Shown here: one piece after another, positions 17,664 to 26,052 of the stretch | Layout of the letters: each line of letters opens with the position of its first letter | Position numbering within the stretch: position 1 is the stretch's first letter | The notes under the pieces: generated by a model | The model's input: the letters and a program-made list of their open reading frames with translations, nothing else | Database searches by the model: none | Told to the model about the DNA's origin: nothing | DNA from: an uncultured Caulobacterales bacterium | GTDB lineage: Bacteria > Pseudomonadota > Alphaproteobacteria > Caulobacterales > Caulobacteraceae | DNA length: 64,000 nucleotides | Assembly (NCBI GenBank): GCA_903900155.1 | Contig: CAIUMD010000009.1 | Coordinates: 1 to 64,000, forward strand | Reading direction: 5' to 3' | Program-made: the position numbers and the translations under genes

Positions 17664-19961
17664 ATGACCCAGACGACTTGGCCGGCGACCTGGCGGGGCC
17701 TGCAACTCGCCCTGCTGATCAGCGCTTTAACGTCGGCGCTGACCGTCGCCCCGGCCCTGGCTGAAGTCGCCAAGAAGCCCGTTGCGACCAAGCCCGCTCA
17801 TCCGTGGATGAACACCAAGCTCTCGGCCGACGCCCGCACCGACCTGGTGCTGAAGGCGATGACCAACGACGAGAAGTTCACCGTGATCTTCGGCTACTTC
17901 GGTTCGGACATGAAGCCGAAGTACACGCGCCACAAGGACTCGCTGGAGGCCTCGGCCGGCTACGTCGCGGGCGTGCCGCGCCTCGGCATCCCCGGCCAGT
18001 GGCAGACCGACGCCGGCGTCGGCGTGGCCACCCAAGGCAGCCACCAGGACCTGCGAGCGCGCACCGCCCTGCCGTCGGGCATGGCCACCACCGCCACCTG
18101 GAACCCCGAGTTGGCCTTCAAGGGCGGCGCGATGATCGGCAAGGAAGCCCGCGACTCGGGCTTCAACGTCCAGCTGGCCGGCGGCGTGAACCTGATGCGT
18201 GAGCCGCGCAACGGCCGGAACTTCGAATATGGCGGCGAGGACCCGCTGCTGGCCGGGACCATGGTCGCCGCCCAGATCAAGGGCATCCAGTCCAACCACA
18301 TCATCTCGACGATCAAGCACTACGCCCTGAACGGCCAGGAGACCGGCCGCTTCGTAGTGAGCAGCAATATCGGCGACGCCGCGGCCCGCACGTCGGACCT
18401 CCTGGCCTTCCAGTTCGCGATCGAGCAGTCGGACCCGCACTCGGTGATGTGCGCCTACAACCGCGTCAACAGCGAGTGGGCCTGCGAGAACGACTGGCTG
18501 CTGAACACCGTCCTGAAGAAGGACTGGGGCTACAAGGGCTATGTCATGTCGGACTGGGGCGCCGACCACTCGTCGGCCAAGGCCGCCAATGCCGGCCTGG
18601 ACCAGGAGTCGGCCGGCGAAGCCTTCGACCAGCAGGCGTGGTTCGGCGCGCCCCTGAAGGCTGATCTGGCCTCGGGCAAGGTCAGCCAGGCCCGCCTCGA
18701 CGACATGGCCCGCCGGGTGCTGCGCGCCATGTTCGCCAGCGGCGTCATCGACCATCCTGTGACCCGGCCCAAGGGCCACGACCTGCCGGCCGCCACCCTG
18801 GCCGCCCACGCCAAGATCACCCAGGCCGACGCCGAGGAAGGCATCGTCCTGCTGAAGAACGACGGCGACCTGCTGCCCCTGGCCAAGACCGCCAAGACCA
18901 TCGCCGTGATCGGCGGCCACGCCGATGTCGGCGTGCTGTCGGGCGGCGGCTCGTCGCAGGTCTATCCGGCCGGCGGCCGCGCCGTAAAAGGTCTGGAGCC
19001 GGCGACCTGGCCGGGTCCGGTGATCTACTATCCGTCCTCGCCGCTGAAGGCGCTGCAGGCTCGTTATCCGAACGCCAAGGTCGTCTATGACGACGGCGCG
19101 GACCCGGCGCGCGCCGCCAAGCTGGCCGCGCAGAGCGAGCTGGCCCTGGTCTTCGCCGACCAGTGGACCACCGAGTCCTGGGACGTCCAGGACCTGAACC
19201 TGCCCAAGAACCAGGACGCCACGATCGACGCGGTGGCCTCGGCCAATAAGAAGACCGTCGTGGTGCTGATCACCGGCGGTCCGGTGGTCATGCCGTGGCT
19301 GGACAAGGTCGGCGCCGTGGTCGAGGCCTGGTTCCCGGGCACGGCCGGCGGCGAGGCCATCGCCCGCGTCCTGACCGGCGAGGTCGACGCCACCGGCCGC
19401 CTGCCCGTCAGCTTCCCCAAGAGCGTGGCCGACCTGCCGCGTCCCAAGCTGGACGGCGTCGGCAAGGCCGAGGGCGAGTTGTTCGACACCGACTACGACA
19501 TCGAAGGCGCCGCCGTCGGCTACAAGTGGTACGACGTCAAGCAGATCGAGCCGTTGTTCCCGTTCGGCCACGGTCTGTCCTACACCAAGTTCGCCTATTC
19601 GGGCCTCACGGCTGCGGCCGCCGGCGACAAGGTCACGGTCAGCTTCGACGTCAAGAACGTCGGGGCCCGCGCCGGCAAGGACGTGCCGCAGGTCTACGTC
19701 GGCCCCAAGGCTGGCGGCTGGGAAGCGCCAAGGCGCTTGGCCGGCTTCAAGAAGGTCTCCCTCGCCGCCGGCGCGAGCCAGCGCGTGACCGTCACGGTCG
19801 ACCCGCGCCTCTTGGCCACCTGGGACGGCAAGGCCCACGGCTGGGCCATCGCGGCCGGCCAGTACGACATCGCCCTCGGCTCCTCGTCCCGGGCTCTCTC
19901 CTCCACCGCCCAGGTCACCCTGGCGGCCCGGAGCCTGCCGGTCTCCCCGGCGGCGAAGTAG
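17664..19961 (+). CDS. Glycoside hydrolase family 3 (beta-glucosidase-like)
   Basis: Exported glycosidase of 765 residues with an N-terminal signal peptide (to about residue 34, VAPALAEV). The order is that of GH3 enzymes: an N-terminal barrel with KHYALNGQETGR and the nucleophile motif GYVMSDWGA (Asp of SDW), a second alpha/beta domain (EEGIVLLKNDGDLLPL; WFPGTAGGEAIA), then a C-terminal fibronectin-III-like domain (FDVKNVGARAGKDVPQVYV). GGAGG precedes the ATG. It probably trims oligosaccharides in the periplasm after TBDR import; GH3 also contains xylosidases, so glucoside specificity is an inference. Confidence 0.92.
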   Translation: MTQTTWPATWRGLQLALLISALTSALTVAPALAEVAKKPVATKPAHPWMNTKLSADARTDLVLKAMTNDEKFTVIFGYFGSDMKPKYTRHKDSLEASAGYVAGVPRLGIPGQWQTDAGVGVATQGSHQDLRARTALPSGMATTATWNPELAFKGGAMIGKEARDSGFNVQLAGGVNLMREPRNGRNFEYGGEDPLLAGTMVAAQIKGIQSNHIISTIKHYALNGQETGRFVVSSNIGDAAARTSDLLAFQFAIEQSDPHSVMCAYNRVNSEWACENDWLLNTVLKKDWGYKGYVMSDWGADHSSAKAANAGLDQESAGEAFDQQAWFGAPLKADLASGKVSQARLDDMARRVLRAMFASGVIDHPVTRPKGHDLPAATLAAHAKITQADAEEGIVLLKNDGDLLPLAKTAKTIAVIGGHADVGVLSGGGSSQVYPAGGRAVKGLEPATWPGPVIYYPSSPLKALQARYPNAKVVYDDGADPARAAKLAAQSELALVFADQWTTESWDVQDLNLPKNQDATIDAVASANKKTVVVLITGGPVVMPWLDKVGAVVEAWFPGTAGGEAIARVLTGEVDATGRLPVSFPKSVADLPRPKLDGVGKAEGELFDTDYDIEGAAVGYKWYDVKQIEPLFPFGHGLSYTKFAYSGLTAAAAGDKVTVSFDVKNVGARAGKDVPQVYVGPKAGGWEAPRRLAGFKKVSLAAGASQRVTVTVDPRLLATWDGKAHGWAIAAGQYDIALGSSSRALSSTAQVTLAARSLPVSPAAK

Positions 19962-20027
19962 GCGAGTTCAGCGGGATCTAGCCTACCCCTGTCCCGCCGA
20001 GCTCATCTATGTCTCTTCCCTTCTTCA

Positions 20028-20061
20028 GGAGCGTCGCCTTCGGGCGCCGCTCCCTTTTTTT
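20028..20061 (+). terminator. Rho-independent terminator after the GH3 gene
   Basis: GGAGCG and GGCG-C-CGCTCC pair around a TTCG tetraloop with one bulged base, followed by seven T residues (20055-20061). It closes the lacI-GH3 transcript 67 bp after the GH3 stop. Confidence 0.85.
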
Positions 20062-20088
20062 GGCCGCTTGCGTCGCGGCATTTATAAT
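20060..20088 (+). promoter_or_regulatory. Putative sigma70 promoter of the dehydrogenase gene
   Basis: A perfect TATAAT (20083-20088) in an AT-rich island sits 17 bp downstream of TTGGCC (20060-20065), a partial -35. It is 45 bp ahead of the GTG start of the Gfo/Idh/MocA gene. The -10 is unusually good for this genome; the -35 is weak. Confidence 0.5.
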
Positions 20089-20133
20089 ATAATTAGCGCG
20101 AGACGGCGCGAAAGCCGGCGGGAGGAACTACGC

Positions 20134-21057
20134 GTGATCCGGATCGGCCTCGTCGGCGTGGGCAAGATCGCCCATGACCAGCACATCCCCGCCATCGCCG
20201 CGGACCCGCGCTTCGAACTGGTCGCCGCCGCCAGCCGCAGCCAGCCGGACCTGGGAGACATCCCCGCCTTCCACGACATCGAGACGATGCTGGCTGAAGG
20301 CCCCGAGTTGGACGCCGTCGCCCTGTGCACCCCGCCCCAGGCGCGCCGCGAGACGGCCCTGGCGGCCTTGCGCGCCGGCAAGCACGTGTTCCTGGAAAAG
20401 CCGCCCGGCGCCACGGTCAGCGAGGTCGCCGAACTGGCCGCCGTCGCCCGCGAGCACGGCGTGGTGCTGTTCACCAGCTGGCATTCCCGCTTCGCCGCCG
20501 GCGTGCCGCAAGCCAAGGCCTGGCTGGCCTCGCGACAGGTGCGCAAGCTGGCCATCGAATGGCGCGAGGACGTGCGCCGCTGGCACCCCGGCCAGGACTG
20601 GATCTGGCAGGCCGGCGGCATGGGCGTCTTCGACCCGGCCATCAACGCCCTGTCGATCCTGACCGAGATCATGCCGGACGAGGTGTTCGTCACGGACGCG
20701 CGGTTGCAGGTCCCCGAGAACGTGCAGTCGCCGATCGCCGGGCATGTGGAGATGACCACGCTGGGCGGGGCGCAGATCACGGCGGATTTGGACTTCCTGC
20801 AGACCGGACCACAGACCTGGGACATCACGGTGTGGACCGATGACGGGATGCTGAAACTGTCGCTGGGCGGGGCGGAGTTGACGGTCGACGGCGTGGCGGT
20901 CGAGGTCGGGGAGAACCGGGAATATCCGGGGCTTTATGACCGGTTTGCTGGGTTGGTCGCGCGGGGTGAGTCCGAGGTGGATGTGCGGCCGCTGACGCTG
21001 GTGGCGGATGCGTTTCTGGTGGGGGTGCGGGAACGGGTCGAGGCCTTCATCGAGTAG
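20134..21057 (+). CDS. Gfo/Idh/MocA oxidoreductase, galactose 1-dehydrogenase-like
   Basis: NAD(P)-dependent sugar dehydrogenase of 307 residues. The start is a GTG at 20134 preceded by GGAGGAAC; this gives VIRIGLVGVGKIAHDQHIPAI, closely matching the N terminus I know from Pseudomonas galactose (and arabinose) 1-dehydrogenases. The Rossmann motif GVGKIA and the EKPPGA motif (Lys of EKP is catalytic in the family) are present. It would oxidise D-galactose or L-arabinose to the lactone, the first Entner-Doudoroff-type step. It follows the GH3 gene but has its own promoter and is separated by a terminator. Confidence 0.82.
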   Translation: MIRIGLVGVGKIAHDQHIPAIAADPRFELVAAASRSQPDLGDIPAFHDIETMLAEGPELDAVALCTPPQARRETALAALRAGKHVFLEKPPGATVSEVAELAAVAREHGVVLFTSWHSRFAAGVPQAKAWLASRQVRKLAIEWREDVRRWHPGQDWIWQAGGMGVFDPAINALSILTEIMPDEVFVTDARLQVPENVQSPIAGHVEMTTLGGAQITADLDFLQTGPQTWDITVWTDDGMLKLSLGGAELTVDGVAVEVGENREYPGLYDRFAGLVARGESEVDVRPLTLVADAFLVGVRERVEAFIE

Positions 21058-21069
21058 CGCGGCAAAAGA

Positions 21070-21180
21070 TCCTCCCCCTAGCGGGGGAGGTGTCGGCGCA
21101 GCCGACGGAGGGGAAGAAGCCGGGCCAGGACAACTACCCCCTCCGGCGCTTCGCGCCACCTCCCCCGCTAGGGGGAGGAT
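21070..21180. repeat. Palindromic intergenic repeat, family C, copy 1
   Basis: About 111 bp forming a large imperfect palindrome: CCTCCCCCTAGCGGGGGAGG at the left is mirrored by a CCCCCGCTAGGGGGAGG end, with TGTCGGCGCAGCCGACGGAGG nested inside. A clear second copy lies at 57881-57991. It fills the gap between two convergent genes and could act as a bidirectional terminator. Confidence 0.85.
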
Positions 21181-21181
21181 C

Positions 21182-22774
21182 TCAGTTCACCTGCCTCTCC
21201 CGCCCTTCCCAGTACGGCGCTCTAAGCTCCCTACGCAGGATTTTGCCGGAAGCATTCCGCGGCAGCGCCGCCACGAAATCCACCGACTTCGGAACCTTGA
21301 ACCCCGCGATCCGCGTCCGGGCGAACGCGATGATGTCCGCCGCGTCCGGCTCCACGCCCGGCTTGGCCGCCACCACCGCCTTGACCGCCTCGCCCCACGT
21401 CTCGTCGGGGACGCCGATCACCGCCACCTCGGCCACGTGCGGGTGGCCGTACACCGCGCTTTCGACCTCGGCCGGATAGATATTCTCGCCGCCCGAGATG
21501 ATCATGTCCTTCACCCGGTCGTGTATGAAGAGATAGCCGTCCTCGTCCAGGTAGCCGGCGTCGCCGGTGCGCAGCCAGCCGTCGGCGTCGACGGTCTTGC
21601 GGGTGGCGTCGTCCAGTTTCCAGTAGCCGGCCATGTTCGAGCCCGAGCGGATGGCGATCTCGCCCACGGCGTTGGGGGGGACGCTATTTCCCTCGGCGTC
21701 CATGACCTTGATCTCGACGCCCGGCATCGGCAGGCCCGCCGCCCGCATGCGCTTGTTGCCGGCCGGGTCGTGGTCCTCGGGGGGCAGGTAGACCACCGTG
21801 CCGGTCGTCTCGGTCATGCCGTACTGCTGGACGAAGCCGCAGCCGAACACCTCCATGCATTCGCGCAGCAGGTCCAGCGGGATGGGCGCCGCGCCATACA
21901 GGATGTGGGACAGCCGCGAATAGTCGATCTCGCGCGCCCGGGGCTGGCGCACCACGATCTGCAAGGCCGCCGGCACCATGAACATCTTGGAGACGCGGTC
22001 CTTCTCGATGAAGTCCAGCACCTTGGTGGGATCGAACTCGCGCGCCACCACGCCCTTGGCGCCGTTCATCAGGCCCACCAGCCCCCAGCCGGTGCCGCCG
22101 ATATGGGCCACCGGCATGGCGACCAGGCTGACGTCGTCCGGGCCCCACTGGTTCCATTCCATCGGGTTCTTGGACGCCTCGCGGCGCATGCCCAAGAGGT
22201 TGTCGTGAGTCAGCATCGCGCCCTTAGGCCGTCCCGTCGTGCCCGAGGTGTAGAGCTGGATGGCGATGTCCGAGGTCTCGATCGGCTTGTGCGGGTCGGT
22301 TTCGGGTTGCGCATCGCGCCAGGCCTCGAAGGTCGGATGCTCGCCCGCGCCTTCCGCCTCCATGGCGATCACCACCGGACGGTGGGCCAGCGCCGCGCCG
22401 ACCGCGTCGACATGGGCGATCAGCTCGGGACCGACAAAGACCATCCTGGCCTCGCTGTCGGCGACGATATAGGCGACCTCGGCCGAGGCCAGGCGCCAGC
22501 CGATCGGCGTCGTCACCACCCCGGCCTTGGCCGCGCCCAGCAGCAGTTGGAAATAATGGTCGCTGTTCTTGCCGACATAGGCGATGCGATCGCCCGTCCC
22601 CAGCCCCGCCGCGATCAGGGCGTTGGCCACCTGGTTCGCATGGCGGTCGAACTGCGCGAAGCTGGTCTGTCGCCCCTCGAACACGAAGGCCACGCCGCCG
22701 GGCCGCACCTCCGCATGATAGCGGGCGACGTCGCCCAGGGTGTGCATGCGGTCGAAATCGATCGCGGTCGACAT
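21182..22774 (-). CDS. Acyl-CoA synthetase (fatty-acyl-CoA ligase)
   Basis: ANL-superfamily AMP-forming ligase of 530 residues that activates a carboxylic acid to its CoA thioester. The P-loop LYTSGTTGRPKGAM, the adenylate-binding QYGMTETTG, the hinge GDAGYLDEDGYLFIHDRVKDMI and the C-terminal PRNASGKILRREL (catalytic Lys) are all intact. The ATG at 22774 (MSTAIDFDRM) was preferred over one nine codons upstream because GGGAG lies before it and homologues begin near there. Its chain-length preference is unknown. It is monocistronic, ending against the repeat at 21070-21180. Confidence 0.9.
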   Translation of the reverse strand: MSTAIDFDRMHTLGDVARYHAEVRPGGVAFVFEGRQTSFAQFDRHANQVANALIAAGLGTGDRIAYVGKNSDHYFQLLLGAAKAGVVTTPIGWRLASAEVAYIVADSEARMVFVGPELIAHVDAVGAALAHRPVVIAMEAEGAGEHPTFEAWRDAQPETDPHKPIETSDIAIQLYTSGTTGRPKGAMLTHDNLLGMRREASKNPMEWNQWGPDDVSLVAMPVAHIGGTGWGLVGLMNGAKGVVAREFDPTKVLDFIEKDRVSKMFMVPAALQIVVRQPRAREIDYSRLSHILYGAAPIPLDLLRECMEVFGCGFVQQYGMTETTGTVVYLPPEDHDPAGNKRMRAAGLPMPGVEIKVMDAEGNSVPPNAVGEIAIRSGSNMAGYWKLDDATRKTVDADGWLRTGDAGYLDEDGYLFIHDRVKDMIISGGENIYPAEVESAVYGHPHVAEVAVIGVPDETWGEAVKAVVAAKPGVEPDAADIIAFARTRIAGFKVPKSVDFVAALPRNASGKILRRELRAPYWEGRERQVN

Positions 22775-22872
22775 CAGGCCTGGCTCCCTCGTTCTGCCCA
22801 CTCTGATGGAGGGCTCAAACGGATGTTGGGCCAGGCTTACGCAACCGGCAAGCTATCCGTATCGATAGGGGA

Positions 22873-23646
22873 CTATCGCCAAGCGCGCACGCCGAAGACG
22901 ACCGCCGTGCCGCCGGCCCGCTCGCCCAGCGGCGTCGACGGCCCGAAGGTCCGCTCCCGGACGATGCCGACATAGGGCGCGAACTCGCGGGTGATCTCGT
23001 AGCGCAGCCGCAGGCCGCCCTCGAGCCGCCCCGCCCCGGCCTCCTCCAGGTCGCCCTCGAGGCGCGGTTGCAGGATCAGCTTCTGGCTCAGGCGCAGGTC
23101 GTAGGACGCCTCGCCCCGGGCCGAGAGCTTGCCCTGGTCCGACAGGTACGCCGCGCCCTGGAGCTCGAACCAGTAGGGCGCCAGGCCCTCGAAGCCGAGG
23201 GCGGCGTACGACCGCCCTTTCGGCGCCAGGTCATAACGCACGCCGGCCTGCAGGTCGAAATACGGCCCGATCGGCCAGGCCTTCAGCAGCTCGGCCTCGC
23301 CCGTTTCCCAGCCCTCGCCGTCGTTGCGCTCGCCACGGGCCTTCACCACCCACTTGGCGCCGTCGTTGCCCCACCAGGCCTCGCCCTCGAACGCCTGGCC
23401 GTCGGCGCCCTTGCGCGAGCGGTACTCCAAGACGTCGGCGCGGACGGTCCAGAAGCTGCCGCCGCCATGCTCCTTCATCAGCTGGGCGCGGGCGGCGGCC
23501 ATCTGCTGGGACGTGTAGAACCGCTCGGCGGCATGGTCGGTCGGGATGGCCGGCGGCTTGGCCTGCGCGGCGGGTTTCATCGCCGACATGTCGTGGCCGG
23601 CATGCGGATCGGCAGCCTGGTGATGCTCGTTCTGAAGGACCAGCAT
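22873..23646 (-). CDS. copB: Copper resistance protein B
   Basis: CopB/PcoB-family outer-membrane beta-barrel protein of about 257 residues, thought to act with CopA in copper tolerance. After a His/Met-rich N terminus (HHQAADPHAGHDMSAM) it has the alternating strands of the family, from WTVRADVLEYRSR to the closing RAWR. The ATG at 23646 overlaps the copA stop as TGATG, so the two are translationally coupled; a GTG one codon earlier is also possible. Oddly, no signal peptide is visible from either start, although a barrel protein should have one. The N terminus may be truncated, or the real start may lie within copA. Confidence 0.85.
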   Translation of the reverse strand: MLVLQNEHHQAADPHAGHDMSAMKPAAQAKPPAIPTDHAAERFYTSQQMAAARAQLMKEHGGGSFWTVRADVLEYRSRKGADGQAFEGEAWWGNDGAKWVVKARGERNDGEGWETGEAELLKAWPIGPYFDLQAGVRYDLAPKGRSYAALGFEGLAPYWFELQGAAYLSDQGKLSARGEASYDLRLSQKLILQPRLEGDLEEAGAGRLEGGLRLRYEITREFAPYVGIVRERTFGPSTPLGERAGGTAVVFGVRAWR

Positions 23647-25307
23647 CACAGCGGCCGCACCGTCACGACGTTGAACATCCCCGCGTGCATGTGCAGCAGC
23701 AGATGGCAGTGGAAGGCCCAGTCGCCAGGCTCGTCGGCGGTCAGGTCGAAGGCGACCTTGCCGCCGGGCGCGACGTTCACCGTGTGCTTCAGCGGCGGGT
23801 TCTTCTGGCCGTTGACCAGCTCGAAGAAGTGGCCGTGCAGGTGGATCGGGTGGGCCATCATGGTGTCATTGATCAGCACCACGCGCACCCGCTCGTCCCG
23901 CTGGAAAGCGATCGGCTTCTTGATCGGCCCGAACGCCTCACCGTCGAACGCCCACATGAAGCGCTCCATGTTGCCGGTCAGGTGGATCTCCATCGTCCGG
24001 CCGGGCGGGCGCGCATCCTTGGGCGGCCTGAGGCTGGCGAGGTCGGCGTAGCGCAGCACCTTGTGGCCCACGCCCTCCAGGCCCTGAGGCGGTTCGCCCA
24101 TGCGGTCCATCGGCATCGGCGAGATGGTCTGGACGCCGGGCGTCAACGGCACGTTCGGCGCGTTGCTCTGGGCTCGCATCGACATGTCCATGCCCGGCAT
24201 GTCCATCCCATGGCGCATGTTGCCCATGCCCATGTCCTTCATCGTCGCCAGAGGCCGCTTGCGCGCCGGCGGCGCGGCGGCGGTCATGCCCAGGCGCGGC
24301 GCCAGGGTCCCGCGCGCCAGGCCCGAGCGGTCCGAGGCCTCGGCCACCAGCGCAAAGGCCTGGTCCACCTTGGGCTGGACGATGACATCATAGGTCTCGG
24401 CCGGCGCGATCTGGAACTCGTCGACGCCGACCGGAACCACCGGCTGGCCGTCGGTCGCCACGACCTCCAGGCCAAGGCCCGGAATACGGACGTTGAAGAT
24501 CGTCATGGCGGCGGAATTGATGAACCTCAGCCGCACCCGCTCGCCCGGCGAGAACAGGCCCGTCCAGTTGTCGCCCGGCCCCTGGCCGTTGATCAGATAG
24601 GTGTAGGTCGAGCCTGTGACGTCGGCGATGTCGGTGGGGTCCATCCGCATCTTGCCCCAGGCGGCGCGGTCCTTCAGCGACTGGTCCTGGCCTGCCAAGA
24701 GGCCGCTCACGGTCTGCTTCTGCATGTTGAAGTGGCCGGCATTGACCTTCAGCTTCCGGAACAGCTCGTGCGGATGCAGGAAGCTCCAGTCCGACAGCAC
24801 CACCACGTGCTCGCGGTCATAGGGAATAGGATCCTCGCCGGCCAGGTCGATGATCATCGGACCGTAGTGGCCGACCTGCTCCTGGAGCCCGGAGTGGCTG
24901 TGCCACCAGTAGGTCCCGGCCTGGCGGACGGGAAACTCATAGGTGAAGGTCTCGCCCGGCTTGACGCCCGGAAAACTGACGCCCGGCACGCCGTCCATCT
25001 GGAACGGCACCAACAGGCCATGCCAGTGGATCGAGGTGTCCTCGTCGTGGGTGTTCGTCACCGACAGCCGGACGTTCTGGCCTTCCTTCAGCCGGATCAG
25101 CGGACCGGGGATCGAGCCGTTGACGGTCACCGCATGGCCGGTCTTGCCGTCGATCCTCGCCATCGTATGGCCGACGGTCAGCTTGATCTCTTCGCCCGAC
25201 AGCGCCGCCGGCGACCGCGCGCCCTCGCTGGCTGTCGCCCATTCGGGCAGCAAGCCGGCCGCGCTCAAACCTAGAGCGCCGCGCAGCAGTGTCCGTCGAT
25301 CGATCAT
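23646..25307 (-). CDS. copA: Copper resistance multicopper oxidase A
   Basis: Periplasmic multicopper oxidase of 553 residues that oxidises Cu(I) and protects against copper. MIDRRTLLRGALGLSAAG is a twin-arginine signal peptide, as in other CopA proteins. All copper ligand motifs are there: IHWHGLLVP and WWHSHSG in the first domain, HPIHLHGHFFE and HCHLLLHMHAGMF at the C terminus. A Met-rich stretch (about residues 355-378, MGMGNMRHGMDMPGMDMSM) is the expected Cu(I)-binding insert. It is the first gene of copAB; no CopRS regulator lies in the window. Confidence 0.95.
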   Translation of the reverse strand: MIDRRTLLRGALGLSAAGLLPEWATASEGARSPAALSGEEIKLTVGHTMARIDGKTGHAVTVNGSIPGPLIRLKEGQNVRLSVTNTHDEDTSIHWHGLLVPFQMDGVPGVSFPGVKPGETFTYEFPVRQAGTYWWHSHSGLQEQVGHYGPMIIDLAGEDPIPYDREHVVVLSDWSFLHPHELFRKLKVNAGHFNMQKQTVSGLLAGQDQSLKDRAAWGKMRMDPTDIADVTGSTYTYLINGQGPGDNWTGLFSPGERVRLRFINSAAMTIFNVRIPGLGLEVVATDGQPVVPVGVDEFQIAPAETYDVIVQPKVDQAFALVAEASDRSGLARGTLAPRLGMTAAAPPARKRPLATMKDMGMGNMRHGMDMPGMDMSMRAQSNAPNVPLTPGVQTISPMPMDRMGEPPQGLEGVGHKVLRYADLASLRPPKDARPPGRTMEIHLTGNMERFMWAFDGEAFGPIKKPIAFQRDERVRVVLINDTMMAHPIHLHGHFFELVNGQKNPPLKHTVNVAPGGKVAFDLTADEPGDWAFHCHLLLHMHAGMFNVVTVRPL

Positions 25308-25355
25308 CCGCTATCCGTATTCCAACGCTTCACGCAGTTGGGTATCACCCGAAAC

Positions 25356-25832
25356 ATGTCCAAGAGCACCCCCGCCACGATCGCACTGACCAAGGCCGGC
25401 GTCGCCTTCGATCTGCATACGTACGACTACGATCCTGGATCCGAGCGCGTGGGTCTCCAGGCGGCCGAGGCCCTGGGCGAAGATCCCTGCCGCGTGCTCA
25501 AGACCCTGGTCGTGATGCTGGACGGCAAGCCCGCCTGCGCCATCCTGCCCTCGGACAAGGAGGTCAGCATGAAGAAGCTGGCCGCCGCCCTGAAGGGCAA
25601 GTCGGCCGCCATGGCCCCCGTCCCCGACGCCGAACGCATCACCGGCTACAAGGTCGGCGGCGTCAGCCCCTTCGGCCAGAAGAAGCGCCTGCCCACGGTG
25701 CTGGAGGAGGCCGCCCTAGCCGAGCCCTACGTCTTCATCAACGGCGGCCAGCGGGGCTTGCAGGTGAAGCTGGCGCCGGCGGATGCGGTGAAGGCCCTGG
25801 GCGCGGTGACGGCCGCGATCGTTTCCGAATAG
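25356..25832 (+). CDS. ybaK: Cys-tRNA(Pro)/Cys-tRNA(Cys) deacylase, YbaK type
   Basis: Trans-editing enzyme of 158 residues that hydrolyses Cys mis-attached to tRNA-Pro. The start MSKSTPATIALTKAG (25356) matches the normal beginning of the family; an ATG six codons earlier is possible. The sequence includes YDYDPGSERVGLQAAEALG, the catalytic-Lys region VFKTLV-like RVLKTLVVML, and GYKVGGVSPFGQKKRLP, all hallmarks of the YbaK/EbsC fold. It is divergent from copA with only 48 bp between them, and a tRNA follows on the same strand. Confidence 0.93.
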   Translation: MSKSTPATIALTKAGVAFDLHTYDYDPGSERVGLQAAEALGEDPCRVLKTLVVMLDGKPACAILPSDKEVSMKKLAAALKGKSAAMAPVPDAERITGYKVGGVSPFGQKKRLPTVLEEAALAEPYVFINGGQRGLQVKLAPADAVKALGAVTAAIVSE

Positions 25833-25883
25833 CCGCCGCTTGATATCCCGCGCGGTTCTCGCCTATAAGCCGCGCCTCCTGGG

Positions 25884-25960
25884 GCTGGGTAGCTCAGATG
25901 GTTAGAGCGGTGGATTCATAACCCACAGGTCGGCGGTTCGATCCCGCCCCCCGCCACCAG
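25884..25960 (+). tRNA. tRNA with CAT anticodon (probably elongator tRNA-Met)
   Basis: A 77-nt cloverleaf: D-arm GCTC...GAGC, anticodon loop TTCATAA (anticodon CAT), T-arm GGCGG-TTCGATC-CCGCC, and an encoded CCA end. It lacks initiator features. A tRNA-Ile2 (lysidine-modified CAT) is formally possible. The acceptor stem GGCTGGG pairs with CCCCGCC with one T-C mismatch at pair 4-69, and the anticodon stem closes with A-C at 31-39. Confidence 0.85.
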
Positions 25961-26052
25961 GACGGCCAACCCAGAGTTCCTGGGCTGTTCCGCTGGCGCA
26001 AGGAACGAGCCAACCGACATCGTCAACCCGCGCACAAAGCGCGGGGCGACGG

